Origin: Nageia nagi
Taxonomy: Eukaryota; Pinophyta
Length of the DNA: 64,000 nucleotides
Direction of reading: 5' to 3'
NCBI GenBank assembly: GCA_050084985.1
Contig: JBITNC010000001.1
Span: 7,006,001-7,070,000, forward strand
Part shown: in pieces, positions 1 through 12,042 of the stretch
Layout: each line of letters opens with the position of its first letter
Numbering within the stretch: position 1 is the first letter of the stretch
Translations under genes and position numbers: made by a program
Notes under the pieces: generated by a model
Told to the model about the DNA's origin: nothing
Database searches by the model: none
The model's input: the letters and a program-made list of their open reading frames with translations, nothing else

Positions 1-103
1 TTATGTGTCCTTTAGTATTGTTCAATTATCTATATGTGAGAAACTCATATGTGTATGCTCTCTTTGTAATAATAATCAACACATATTTTATCTATAGCAG
101 GTT

Positions 104-375
104 ACTATAAGTATTGGCTTGGCATCCTCTATGATGACTTATAGTGCATCACAAAATCTATGTATTTTTTATTGACTATAAGTATTGGCTTGGCATTCTC
201 TATGATGACTTATAGTGTAACATAACTTTAAGTATCTTTTCATTGACTATAAGTATTGGCTTGGCATCCTTCATGATGAATTATAGTGCAACATAACTCC
301 AAGTATCTTTTGGTAACTATAAGTATTGGCTTAGCATCTCTATGATGACTTATAGTGCATTAATGGCCACACTCT
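104..375. repeat. 71-bp tandem repeat, about 4 copies
   Basis: The phrase ACTATAAGTATTGGCTTGGC starts at 104, 175, 246 and 316, giving a 70-71 bp period. Each unit ends in an ATGATGACTTATAGTGCA-like phrase, so the unit holds an imperfect inverted pair (ACTATAAGT / ACTTATAGT) able to form a hairpin. Copies differ by a few substitutions. The array lies in the copia tail. Confidence 0.85.
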
Positions 376-540
376 TTTCTTCTTCCATGACGATGGAAGA
401 TTGATCCATGATGATGGATTCTTTACATATGGTTAATGAAATTTGAATAATTTTTATTGATTCATGCTACCAATTTCATCATTTCCCTCTTAACTAGTAG
501 CATGGTTAAGATGGACTTCTACTTATCCACTTTTGGTTCA

Positions 541-722
541 CTCTTGGTAAAGTCAAGTTTATTTGTGTGATATCTTGAATCACTCTTGGTAAAATCAAGT
601 TTATTTGTGTGATATATTGACTCCCTCTTGGTAAAGTCAATCTTACTTATTATGCCTTCTTGACTCTCTCTTGGTAAAGTCAAGTGTATTTTGTATGCCA
701 CTTGGTTACTCTTGGTACAATC
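541..722. repeat. 42-bp tandem repeat, 4-5 copies
   Basis: CTCTTGGTAAAGTCAAG-like units start at 541, 583, 625, 668 and 709, a period of 41-43 bp. Because 42 is a multiple of three, the minus strand stays open and would read a 14-residue repeat containing LDFTK. That open frame is a by-product of the repeat, not evidence of a gene. Confidence 0.8.
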
Positions 723-1395
723 ACATTTTTATATGGCACCTTATGGCTTTATGCATCTTAATGTGGTACTTAAGCTAGCATTTTGTGCCTTTTGATATTG
801 GTAACATTGGCATTTCTTCATGGCATGATTTATGTCACATTGTCACACATGTATTTGTTTGATGAAGTTGTCATCAAGGGGGAGAAAATTTCCAATTGGT
901 TGTATTGTTTTGATGACACCCCTCATATAAAATAAATACATAAGTCTTGATATATGCATAAATGATATTCTTAGATATCCTACTTGACTTATGTCATCCT
1001 TATTATTGTGCATTTATGATGCTTTATTATGATTAATGCATGGATAGTGTGATTCATCTATTCTTGTTGATATGAATATGATGCATCTAACTGATCTTGT
1101 TATTTGATTTGTTTATGAATTGTAGGTTCCTTTGAGATTACAAGTTGCTTACCTCAAGTATGTAGGCTCTTTGAGACTCTTAATGACTTCCAATTGGATG
1201 ACTACTTCATGTACATTAAAACCAATTGTGGTTAATGATTGTATTTGGCAAAGTAGTGAATCTCAAACTAGATCTTTCTTACTTCACAAATATATAAAAA
1301 GTTCTCATCTCTATCATATATATTTAGAGGAGAACTCTCTTACTTTCTCTTTTTCTCTGTTACTCGCTCTATCCTAATATTGCATTAGGGAGGAG

Positions 1396-1880
1396 TGTTG
1401 GAATGCATAATGCATTATTGTAAAGGTTGTGTAAAATATTCTATGTAAATTCACTAATACATAAGGTTATTATTTGATACCTTAAGTATTTTAATGAATA
1501 TAATAATGTAACTTGTTTTACACTCCAAGTCATGAGCATGCCCCTTGGGTCAAACAATGTGCATGTTATACTTATGTAATCCAAGAGTGATTTTGGCCTA
1601 TAAATAGAAGGATCCCTCTTTGTAATTAGATACCAATTGGGGAGTAAGGTTATGCTATAGGATAGAAGTGTAGGAGTTGAGATTAGGAGGATTGTAAGAG
1701 AGTTGTATTTGTGAGAGAAGTAAAGATCTAGTTAGTGGATGTACTCCTAGTTGAAGGAACCACCTTACATCTTGTGTTATGAGATTGATTTGTGTATTTT
1801 TTAGATGTAATTGTGAGTTTTCATATGATCTTGGTAGTTTAGGAATTATATTATTAGTGTTAGTTTCTTCATAAATCAAT
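1396..1880 (+). mobile_element. family-A copia LTR (3' LTR)
   Basis: The LTR opens with TGTTGGAATG straight after a purine tract. It contains a promoter-like CCTATAAATAG near 1600, followed by a transcribed-type region rich in GTAAGAGAG/GTGAGAG phrases. An inverted relative at 53401-53874 shares most of it, including the start, the GCATGCCCCTTGGGT block and the TATA region; a more diverged copy lies at 51925-52400. The right edge is approximate, because the sequence changes to minus-strand gypsy material near 1880 without a clear CA end. Confidence 0.75.
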
Positions 1881-2346
1881 CTACTTTTTTACATGAAAGG
1901 TCCAATCAGCTAGGATTACAAAGACTTGTACAATAGACTCAGGAGAATAATCTAACATTAGCTTGGGTTTTGATCTAGATTTTCCATCTTGTTGTTGGTC
2001 CTTGAAAACTTTTATATCATAACATAATTGTATATGCTTGAGTGTAACATCATACAACAACTTAGGATAGGTGAATGACTCATAGGGCACATAATATACC
2101 AATCCTTGGTCAATCATTATATATGTCTTGGACTCAATAAGAGATTTTTTTTAGCTTTAGGTGTTGCAATAGGACCAACATGGGATCAACATGCCATGTA
2201 TCCATGTGATTAATCACACCCATATCTATATAATTAAGTCTAAGAGTATTTTTCAAGTATTCATTTTGAATAGTAATGAGATCAACATCTACTCCCTCAT
2301 GTTCACTCTCAACTTGTGGTTTGGTTTCCATCATGGTGTCTACCAT
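1881..2346 (-). other. unrecognised minus-strand open stretch downstream of gypsy-1 integrase
   Basis: Two adjacent open stretches (2346-2134 and 2117-1881) together encode about 150 residues with few stops, longer than chance would usually give in such A+T-rich sequence. The first opens with MVDTMMETKPQVESEHEG, which is acidic; the second includes YYVPYESFTYPKLLYD. I recognise no family. It lies 3' of the integrase, where some plant gypsy elements carry extra frames, and ends where the copia LTR begins. It could also be the integrase C-terminal tail or a chance frame. Confidence 0.3.
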
Positions 2347-2995
2347 CTTCTTTGCAATGGGGGTTTTCTTTGAAAGATAAAAACCTTACAATACTAGACT
2401 ATGAAACTCTCTTTATCCTCATTCAATTGCTTTGTATGCTCTAAGATCAGGTTCTCTCAAAGACTTGTGCTAGAAAATTTGCTAAGTGAGGAATAGAATG
2501 GTAAATAAACATATTTTATTAGTCTAGGGTTTGTGGTTAATGCAATTAGTAATGGTAATTAATGTTCAAGGAATGTAGGGTTTCACACATTGTACAAATT
2601 GGTAGATGATTGGTGGTAGTGGATTGATTTAGAATCCATTAAATTCAAATTGGTAGATAAGGCATGGTAGGTGGAAGATCTAAGGAAATCCTTTCCTTAA
2701 ATGCTTATCCTTTTGATTGACATTGTAATTCAACACCATGCCTAGTTAATGCTTCATATTAATAGCTACCTATCTCTTTAGGGAATGTTTTTATTTTTAA
2801 AGGTAGTCTATACACTATAAAGTTTTAGAGGATATTATGAAATCACCCTATCACCTAGTAGTGTTTCAAATAGATCCCATTTATTGGGATAGGCAATTCT
2901 TGGGATCTAGTTATATCTTGTAGTTTGAACATGTTGTTTTGCATGGATTGAGTGATGATATAGGTATTGCTCCATAGGGAGTTGAATTTATAATA
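2347..2995 (-). other. gypsy-1 3' region, no readable domain
   Basis: This lies between the end of the integrase core and the unrecognised open stretch. It has many stops in all frames. It is probably the eroded integrase C-terminus or untranslated 3' region; I see no motif in it. Confidence 0.3.
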
Positions 2996-2999
2996 TCTC

Positions 3000-4054
3000 C
3001 CAATATTTGCTCTTTCCTCATGCTATTTTAAGATAGTGTCTCTTATTTCAAACTTTACCTAGGAAGAATTCTTCTTCTCAAACCATTTCTTAACTATCCA
3101 TTAGTGATGCTGGAAGGACTCATATACTTTGTTTTGGTCTTCTTCCAACTTAAGGAGCTAATTACACCTTTACTTATAGTGGTACAAAATCATATTCTTA
3201 CAGTTCTTACAAATTTTTTAATGTAGGTAGCTCAAGATGAATTAGTAATACTGGTCTTTCACCATATATTAATATGTAGGGAAATATCTTGATAGCTAAC
3301 TTGATACTAATTATATATACCCATAATGCATAGTCCAACAATGTATGCCACTATTTGGGATTCCCTTCAATTGTTATATTGATAATCCAGGTTAGGTTCT
3401 TATTCATCGATTTAGCTAACCCATTTCCCTGCAGGTAGTAATTTTAAGAGAATAACTAGTACATCCCATATTTAGCAACAAATTCTAACCAATTGGCTCC
3501 AATGAATGTAGTACCATTATTTCACATAATAGTTTATGGGATACCAAAGTCAGTAATCATTCTTTTGATCATTGCCATCACTGGATCTTGATCTACATTC
3601 TTGCATGGCATAGCTTCTAACCATCTTGTAAAATAATATATTTCAATCAATATAAACCTATGGCCTACTAAGGAATTTGGGTTTACAACATCAATGAAGT
3701 CAAGATACCATTATTTAGAGGTTCCTCAACCACCATAGGATTACGAGGAATAGCAAATTGTCTCCTTTTTCCCACATATCTACTACATTTTTCACACTCT
3801 CAACCTATCTTGAATAAATTTTGAAATATAGTAGGTCAATAGTACTTGGCTTGTTGTATTTTTACTACTATATTTGGACCAATATAATTTATTCTAAAGA
3901 ATATATAATGAAATTCATGTAATATTCTTTGGGCTTCATCATGAGTTACACATCTCAATAGGGTTTGATCAAAGGTATTCTTATAAATAAAATCATCTAT
4001 CATCACAAACTTCAAGGCCTGTAGCTTGAATCTCCTTTTCTTAAAACTATCCAA
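3000..4054 (-). pseudogene. gypsy-1 integrase (zinc finger and core), degenerate
   Basis: The integrase inserts element cDNA into the host genome. The upstream part (4054-3836) carries the N-terminal segment LLRCVTHDEAQRILHEFH, typical of the HHCC region of plant gypsy integrases. The core (about 3800-3000) shows LDFIDVVNPNSLVGHRF, then TRWLEAMPCKNVDQDPV, NNGTTFIGANW and WHTLLDYALW, in the usual order. The second acidic site reads N (IMCNNGTTF) rather than D, and the third region reads GNGLAKS where GQAEA is usual, so two catalytic acids appear lost. Several stops interrupt the frame. It follows RNase H directly. Confidence 0.75.
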
Positions 4055-4071
4055 GAATTCAATACATTTAC

Positions 4072-4690
4072 TTATCTAAAAAATAAAAAAATAATTTGTT
4101 TTATCAAGTTGCTCTCTTCATTAAGATGTTCATATTCTATAATAGAAATCATGTGTGAGGCCTCTACTATGTTTTTACAAAGAGCCCTACCCCTAATAAG
4201 CTTGGTTGACTTAATTTCTACATCATATTCCATTATTTTTGTAATCCAACTAGCTTTTCCTTCACACAATTCTCTTTGAATGAAATAATTTCTCACATCA
4301 TGGTGAATAGTATATATGAAGATCTTATTATGAGACACATAATGCTTAAATTTCTTAAGTCCTTTTATTATATAAAATACATGTTTCTCTATAAATAAAT
4401 ACCTTTTTTGATATTGGTGCAATGTTTGGCTATGAAAGGCAATCAAATATTCTTCTTTCTAGTCATCCTTTTGTGCTAGAATTGTAGCAATACATTTCTC
4501 TGCTTCATACACATACATAATGAAATCTTTTGAAAAATTTGAGATTTTCAATATAGGAGCTTCTATTATAACCTTTTTTATATCCTAAAAAGCTTGATTT
4601 GCTTCTTCTAACCAAGAAAATACATCCTTTTTAGCATTATAGTAATTGTAAATACAACTTCTAAAATATCATTGATAAATTTTCTAACAA
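4072..4690 (-). pseudogene. gypsy-1 RT-linked RNase H, degenerate
   Basis: This domain removes template RNA during reverse transcription. The best segment (4446-4072) reads IAFHSQTLHQYQKRY, then FIEKHVFYIIKGLKKFKHYV and SWITKIMEYDVEIKSTKL, matching the usual sequence of an RT-linked RNase H (IAF-S-TL, ek-a, KW-ak-lefd-eik). It sits between RT and the integrase zinc finger with almost no spacer, so there is no room for a second RNase H at the position usual in Tat elements. The part nearest RT is broken by stops. Confidence 0.7.
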
Positions 4691-5340
4691 AATTTATTTG
4701 ACCAAAGAAAGATTGGAAGGGAGTGGTAATGCTTCAATAGCTTTTACTCTATCTTGATCAATTTTTAATCCCTTATTTGAGACAATACATCTAAGCACAT
4801 TTCTTTGGTTAACTATAAAAATATAAATTTTGGGATCGATTGAAATCCCAAACTCTATACATTTTTCAAAAACTTGCTTAAGATAATCCATGTGATCTTT
4901 TCTACTCTTAGAAAATACTGTGATATCATCTAGGTAACTAGAATAATTTTATTTATCAGATTAACAAATGCATGGTCCATGGCCCTTTGAAAAGTATCTC
5001 CTACATTATAAAGACTAAAGGGCATTCTTTAAAAAGCAAATATCCCCCATTTGGTTATGAATGTAGTTTTGTACTGATCCTCATCCTTCACCCAAATCTG
5101 ATTAAATCCTGAGTAGCCATCAATCATGGAGAAATAGCAAACTTGGGCTACTATATGTAGGATTTGTTCCATGGGGGGAAGAGGATAATTATCTTTTAGA
5201 GACACTTGGTTTAGATTTTTGAAATCTACACATAATTGGATATCCTCACTCTTCTTTCTTACTGAGACTAAATTGGCAACTCAAAAAGAATGCTTGATTG
5301 GATAGATAATCTTTGAATTAAGTAGTTTAATCAATTCTTG
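4690..5340 (-). pseudogene. gypsy-1 reverse transcriptase, degenerate
   Basis: RT copies element RNA to DNA. Reading down the minus strand I see DIQLCVDFKNLNQVSLKDNY, PLPPMEQIL, then SMIDGYSGFNQIWVKDEDQY, RMPFSLYNVGDTFQRAMDHAF, the catalytic box VYLDDITVFSKS, and YLKQVFEKCIEFGIS leading to a segment ending AIEALPLPSNL. These are the fingers, palm and thumb blocks of Ty3/gypsy RT in order. A stop precedes RMPF and there is a stop or frameshift near 5050, so it is not translatable. The two catalytic aspartates of YLDD remain. Confidence 0.8.
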
Positions 5341-5739
5341 CTTCATACTTTCTTCTATTTTTGAGTTTATTGGCCTTTATTTTTACCTATATAGTTTAGC
5401 TTTTGGTTCAAGCTCAATGGTATGTTGGATCACATTTTTGTTACATATCTTCAGATCATCATAAGTCTAGGTAATTACTTTTGAAAATTGATGATAAATT
5501 TAAAATATGATCCTTTTTTCTTCTTCATAGCACTCTAATCCAACCTTTATGTACTTCTTAGGCTCTATTTATAGCTTAATATTACCCTTCTTTTAAATGT
5601 TCAAGGATTTAGCCTTTTGAACATTTTCTAAATCAAATAGTCTTTCAAAAGAGAGTAAACTTTTTGGTATGAAATTATTTTTGAATTGAATTATATTTGA
5701 ATCTTGGAAATAGTTAGGTGATTGTTCAATACCAAAAGC

Positions 5740-6334
5740 ATGAGCCACTACTTCATCCATTAAGAAAATAATTATATGTTCATTGAAGTCAAATACCTAT
5801 TAGAACTTTGTAGAATTATGCATAGATGGCATACATTGGATTTTGATTCCAAAACTTCCTCTTTTGTAATGAGCAGAATTATAATGTGCCCTTCACCATC
5901 AAGTATATCAACAACTTGATTGTATCTTATGAGAATAGATATAAAATTGATTTCCAAGAATGATTCTATTAGATTCCATACTCTATTCCTATAGGTATTT
6001 AAATAGTGATGTTTTGCATTAATATAGTTTTTAACTTACTTTATGACTAATTTAGAATCACCATACACAATTAGACATCTGATGCCCATACTGTTGCTTT
6101 AGATAACCCTAAATAAAGGGCTTCATATTTAGTAGTACTATTTGTACAAATCCATATGAATCTGAATAAGAATATTTTGATATGTTCTTTTGGCAATTTA
6201 GAAATAACACCAATTGCACATCCATATTTACATCTAGCTCTATCAAAGTAAATTGTCCATACTTCATACTCCCTTTTAGCTATGATTGAAATTGTTTGCA
6301 CTTTTTCATGTAAACAATAGTTTTCCATACACAT
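5740..6334 (-). pseudogene. gypsy-1 extra (archaeal-type-like) RNase H upstream of RT
   Basis: The segment reads IYFDRARCKYGCAIGV, then FRFIWICTNSTTKYEALYLGL and, after a stop, CLIVYGDSKLVI with a YRNRVWNLIE helix. This is the layout of the second RNase H of Tat-lineage elements (yFDGa.. / cTNn.aEYeAL..GL / gDS.lvv). The EYEAL acid is replaced by K here (TKYEAL), and the first motif has DRA for DGA. It lies between protease and RT, whereas element D in this same window has its copy after RT and RNase H. Assignment as the second RNase H rests on motif reading. Confidence 0.65.
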
Positions 6335-6359
6335 TTTCTAGAATCTTGACCTATTTGTT

Positions 6360-6720
6360 TTGGAAGGAAGTAAAAGATGTGTACAATCTAAAGCTAGGTA
6401 CCCTCCCAACTTAGCAAAAAACTCTCTAGACAAACAAATTCTATACAAAGATGGAATATCAATAATAATAATATCTTGAATGACACAGATATTAGAGAAT
6501 GCATTAAGGGTTCTTGAAACTCTTTTAACACTATCAATAACATCTACAAAGGAATAATCTAATTGTATACACCATCAATACACTAGTGATATACAACTTC
6601 ATTTCATTTGCAACTGCTTTGAGAATTATGATAATATTAGCTTTGGTATCTATCATATAGTTATTAACAACCTAGTCTTCTAGTCTAAGAGAGAGATAAA
6701 AAGGTGGGGGTATTTTTATA
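6360..6720 (-). pseudogene. gypsy-1 aspartic protease and linker, degenerate
   Basis: On the minus strand upstream of the extra RNase H, short pieces read NNYMIDTKANIIIILKAVANEM and, after frameshifts, IIDIPSLYRICLSREFFAKLGGYLAL (given here as IPSLYRICLSREFFAKLGG). The second piece is a typical protease C-terminal block (D-P..yG..LsR.F..klGG). The active-site motif D-S/T-G appears as D-T-K-A, so the glycine is lost. Assignment follows from position between gag and polymerase as well as these motifs. Confidence 0.5.
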
Positions 6721-7159
6721 CCTATAGGATATGGAGGGACATCATAAAATATTGCAAAGACAACATTACCTTTATTTACTTTTTTCTTACTATTTTTTAA
6801 CTTCAAAGCCTCTTGCTAAAAGTCTATTTGACTTGGAATCCTTAATGCATCAAACATGGTCATTTTAGAAGGTGTTTTCTTTAGTTCTTCTACAATGTTA
6901 TATGGAACATATGGGATAAAATAACTTGTTTCTACTAGTTGATGAGCTATTAATTATTGAGTGGCCTTTTCCTTATGATGATCATTGATAAATGGATATC
7001 TTAATGGATTTACTATTATAGAGATGGTATTACTTAGGTCCTAAGAAATATAAATCAAATGTGTAAGAAGTTGATTTTCTTGATTTTATGGTTGGATCAT
7101 AGGAGCCTTAGCTCTTTTTGGATTAGGTTGCACTAAAATGGCCTACTAATTTTGCTAAG

Positions 7160-8855
7160 TGAATTAGGGATATTGCGGGGTTGCTAAAGATGAGGCTCTA
7201 ATTTGTACATAATTGGTTTGTTCTTTAGCATAGTTCAGAAGCCAAAAATTGAACATGGTTAGGTCAAAAGTAGGATTTGATGTAGGTTCCACCATTTGGT
7301 TTGAATGTAATCTCAAGTACTGGTGTTGATAAATGGCACATAAGTCTAGGAAATGAGGAGCTGAACATGGAGGGTACCATTCTATAATTCCTAGAGCATC
7401 ACTCTCTATAGAACTTACCATAACTATGTTATCAATTACTTTAGGAGAATTAGATTATTTTGGTGTATTATTCCTAGGTTGAATCTAGGTTGATACTGAT
7501 TATCAGATCTCATGCAATTAAATTTTTAATTTTACCTCTCTTACAAAGTGAGATTATTAGTAAGATTCCTATTAGTCATCTCCAATTGCCTTATCCTTTC
7601 TTCATCTTTAGAATTAGTATTTGTACTTGTATATGTGAGATTAAGTAGTGTTGGTACTTGATTCTAAATAATAGGCTTAGGGAGAAGTGGTAATGACAAC
7701 ACTCCAAGATGAGCAATTTGTGGAGCTTATTTAAGAGGTAGATTAGGAAACAAAGGCATAATGGTTCTTGGTTGCATTTTCCAGAGGATACCAAAGTATG
7801 TTTAGAGTTTTTAACAATATGATAAACATTTGAGAAGGTATATTTTGGCATAATAATAAGCATATTAATATTAGGAAGGAAATATTTCCTATAGTATACC
7901 AAATCTTATGCATTTGTTAGTCTAATCTTTGTTGGAATAGATTTTCATGTTTTCTCAAATATGATATTGAAATCATCAATAGACTCATGAGGGTATCTTT
8001 TGATACATGCTATGAGGATTAGAAAGATACTATCATCACCATCCATAGCAAATCATTTGATTTTATCTTAACATAACTCTCCCCATGTATTTATAGATTA
8101 AGGGGCAAGAGTTATAAACCATTTAGCTGCTTTACCTTCAAAAGAATGTGATAGCAATCTAGTCATCATTATTTCATCAGTGATATCAAATTTTGAAGCT
8201 AAAAGATAAACATCTTAACAATACTCATATGGTGTTTTACCATACCCATCATATTTAGGTAAAACCTTGAAAGCTACTTGATGAATGGCTGATGAATTAG
8301 TAGCAACTACTAAGGGATGACCATTATTCTAAGTAGGGAAATAAGCAAGAGCAAGTTAAGCCATGCTTGGACCAATTATGTTAGGTGAAGGATTTTCTAG
8401 GGAAAAAACAAACATGATTGATAATGGAATAGCCCTTAAGGGAACTTGTGGAGATAAAATTTGGGAAATATTTCACCTAGTCCTCCTATGAAGAACTGAT
8501 AGCTCTTGAAATCTAGGGTGTATATAGGAATTTTTAGCACTACTTCTAGTAAGTCTACATTTTAGAGGTGCTAGGGTTTGAAATGTTGATTGGTTGATAG
8601 TATTTTCACCAATAAGGTAATGAAAAATTTACAATATTTAAAAAACTAAGTGATAGCTTACCATACATAGCTATCTGGCCTATTTGTGCTTGCTAAATAT
8701 GGAATTTAGCTCATGTCCCATCAGGCATGCCAAAAATAGATTTTTCTATTACTGATTAGTATAATGTAACCTCAAGGTTTTGTTCTATTCATGTTCTCCA
8801 TTTCCTACAATAGTAGGATCCTTGAAAGAGTAAAAGGTGGTGGGGATGCACTCAT
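7160..8855 (-). pseudogene. gypsy-1 gag, degenerate
   Basis: Gag forms the intracellular particle. A start is plausible at 8855 (MSASPPPFTLSRI). The capsid region (about 8310-7900) reads AFKVLPKYDGYGKTPYEYC, LLASKFDITDEIMMTRLLS, HSFEGKAAKWFITLAP, then FKRYPHESIDDFN-like text, which matches the Retrotrans_gag pattern of plant gypsy elements (tln..A..W...l......tW..l...f...f). Stops at several points disable it. Two further open stretches, 7902-7591 and 7421-7164, continue gag-like material without a clear zinc knuckle. Confidence 0.65.
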
Positions 8856-8859
8856 GTTG

Positions 8860-11800
8860 GTTTTCTTCTCAATCTCTATGCTCTAGGTCGGTTCCTATCT
8901 ATTATGAAGATTTAAAGTAATAGAAAGAGATAAAAAAGCTAAGTAATAGGAAAGAAATAAAAAGGCTAAGAGTAATAGGAAAGATATTAACACATTAAAC
9001 TAAAAAATAGCTAACACTATATAGCCTAAGCATTATAGTATAGGAAACAATCCATAGCCAAGATAAAGAATAGTAAATTATCTTACCCTTGGGGTCTCAT
9101 AGTCATTATACATAGCCACAACTTAGGATATCATTTCATACATAACATTCACAAAGTGTAATGAATAGCCACATATTGCAAAAGGAAAATCATCATCAAT
9201 TTGCATTATCACACATGAAATCATCTTACATACTTGAAAAAATTTACTAGAATGTTTGACCATTTGGACTTAAAACAATCAACTATTTATATATTTACAT
9301 CTATGATTGGGTGGTTGTCCACTATTAATACACTTAACTACTCTACTTGACTAAGAATAGTAAAATACACCATCTACAAATGTACAATTATGACTACAAC
9401 TATATTTGATTACACAATGAATAAGTACAATTAGTGCCAAGGTTTGGAAGCTTAATGTATCCAAGCTATTATACTATTTCAACCATAATCCTTTAGATTT
9501 GTTATTGATTGCATTCTCTTGGGACTGTAGTTAATTGAAGATGGATTGTCTTTAAGCTTGATTGGTATGATGTAGCACTATATTATATTGACAACAACCT
9601 AAATTTTTGCAATTATTAATGATAAACATTGTAATTTTTTATTACATGGAATAATGAAGGCAATGAATAGTGTATCATTGAAATCCTAGGAAGAACTACT
9701 ACTATCATGTGGAAATGAGTCATGGTAGATACATTAATAGATCCCTAGGAATTAAACACTCATGATCAAGTGGACTTGGGTGTTATTTCCCATCCATTAT
9801 TCTTCCTCTTATTTGGTGGGTTCTATTCCTCTTTGATGGGCTCTAATGATGATCAGGGCTCACTTAACACCCATCGATTTTAGGTAAAAGATGTGACATC
9901 ATCACTCAAAATTAGTGGGATCTACTTAACTATATTCATGAAATATCTCTTATTAAATGTGGTACTACCCATCATTGACTATCTTAGGACCTATAGATCT
10001 TAAACTAAAAGGATGGCATCATCACTCAAAATTGATGAGCTCTAAAAGATATCTTCTTGAAATACTTTCGATGGATTTTTGATGTACAATCGATACTTTT
10101 TTATAGAAATTGATGGGATTTACAACATTTCCCATTGGTGAATTAGATTGAACCAAGAGTCTTATTTACAATAGTTCTTGGAACATCTACACTTATATAA
10201 CTCCCAAATTTTGACTTGGACACTTACTTTCCTTACATGTTACGATACTACTCAAAAATGGTACATTAACTCTTGAAAATGACTTTGACCAAATTTCTAT
10301 GACCTATGACTCTCTCTTTATGTACAATTACCAAAAAATTACTCAAATTGACTAAAATTAATTCTCAATACTTACTAAAACACCCGCTAGATAGTGGCTA
10401 GACATTTAAAACAAAAATAGTTAAGACTTGCACACATATAAAGAATACTCGAACTATTGATAATACCTAAAACTCTTTAGAGTTGACCAAAACTTTTACA
10501 AAAGACTAAGTATAGAGAGAAGACTCTTTATGATTATTTACAAATGAGAAAATGGGAAAAATAAGTGGGAACTAGGAAAGATTTATTGAAATAAATTAAA
10601 GAGTAAGGAATACTAGAATATTACCTTGTTCCCATAGTGCAATTTTGAAAGAATTTAGTTATGAGGAGATGATGTAGCAAAAGTAGAAGTAGCATCGGAT
10701 AATTCAACAACATCATTTTATCTTCATTATCCTCAATATCAACCAAATAACATATTTTCAAATCTAATTTTATTTTTTTAGCTTCAACTATAACACAATA
10801 CTCCAAGGTGCAAAATCCCTCAAGTATGCCAAATTCACCAAAGTCCAAATCAAATGTCATACCATCTTTGCCAATATATTTTTTAATTTTTCACCAAAAA
10901 TAGTATCCATAAAATAAGATAACTAAAATTTGCTCTAAATTCTAGGCTCAACAAAAAATAATTCTCTAAAAATGGAGTTTGTTACACCAAGTTATGGCCA
11001 AAAATGTCTTTATAATTTGAACATAGCCCAAAAATCAAATTAAATGTTGACTATGTATGATGACTATGCCAAAAAAATGTTGACTATGCCAAAAAATATT
11101 AATTGGGTAGATCAAACTACTAACTATGTAGAATTTGTTCAATTGTGTTCAAAAATTGCATGAAATATGGAGGGCACACATGCCACAACTTGGCTAGATT
11201 GGGGGTGCATTGGTTTGTGAAGCAGGATGACAAAATGACTACTAAAAAAAAAAGGTTGGTGGGTAGGTTTGAAAGGTGCACATGAGCTAGTAAAATGGTT
11301 GGTGCTTGCATTTTCTTATTAGACAACATAAGGTTGGAAAAGCAAGTTGGGTGGCATGCTCAAGAAACATGACAAATTAGAGTTTTGCATGGTATAAGAA
11401 GGGGAATATGCACACATTGGAAGCATGGGTGTTGGGATGAGCACTTAGATAAGGGATGGGCTTATAGAAGGGATGGATGATATGTGAGAGAATTTAAACA
11501 CATGATAGGGAGCTAATTTACAAGGTTGGGTTTGATAGGCATGTGAGCGCATTAGATGATGTGATACTAGGAATTTCCAATGGCATGGTAGGAGTAATGG
11601 AAATGGTGCATGGGGAATGGATTCTAAGAGTGGTGTGTCAAATGTGTGGGTATGGGGTATACATAAGATAAATAAATATTACAAATATTTTGAGAATATA
11701 TAAAACTATTTTTTGCATAGAAAAAATATCACCAATTGTTTAGAAATAAAAACACCAAAATTTAAAGGAAAAATCATTAAATAACTAGTCATAGAGCACT

Positions 11801-12024
11801 TACACTACTGAATAATTCAAGACTTGATAACTCCATCAAATCTTCACCAAATCACCTCATTAAAAAAGCAAAACTACTCTTCTCAAAAAAGGGTATCCAA
11901 ATATGTTCTCAAATATGGATTTTAGTCCTCATTTTCAGAGAAAAATAGAAGCAAAATTATGGGATAAATTTTTGGTAGCATTTTTTTATCATTTTCATGG
12001 AGTTAGAGAAATATAAAACTTAAT
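8860..12024 (-). other. gypsy-1 5' leader, non-coding
   Basis: About 3.2 kb between the primer site and gag without readable domains. The part at 8900-9010 has short direct repeats of the GGAAAGAAATAAAAAGGCTAAG type, similar in flavour to the repeats in LTR family B, and shares the phrase TCGGTTCCTATCTATT with them. Otherwise I see only A+T-rich text. Confidence 0.4.
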
Positions 12025-12036
12025 GCTTTGATACCA
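12025..12036 (-). other. gypsy-1 primer binding site
   Basis: The minus strand reads TGGTATCAAAGC, one base from the initiator-Met tRNA complement TGGTATCAGAGC, six bases inside the LTR end. It fixes element orientation as minus and marks the LTR/leader border. Confidence 0.65.
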
Positions 12037-12042
12037 ATATCA

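Larger units (their letters stand above)
1..1395 (+). mobile_element. 3' internal tail of a family-A copia element
   Basis: This is the non-coding stretch between the end of pol (outside the window) and the 3' LTR of a Ty1/copia element. It aligns by eye with the tail of the second family-A element: the start resembles 46120-46240 joined to 51484-51560, and 1080-1380 resembles 51600-51920. Two purine-rich tracts are visible, AAGGGGGAGAAAA near 876 and AGGGAGGAG at 1387-1395; the second lies directly before the LTR and is the likely plus-strand primer. No pol domain is visible. The tail carries two tandem arrays, listed separately. Confidence 0.6.

Noticed and set aside
519-701. Minus-strand 60-residue open frame with repeated YHTNKLDFTK text
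   Set aside because: It is produced by the 42-bp tandem repeat, whose period is a multiple of three. There is no start context, homology or extension beyond the array.
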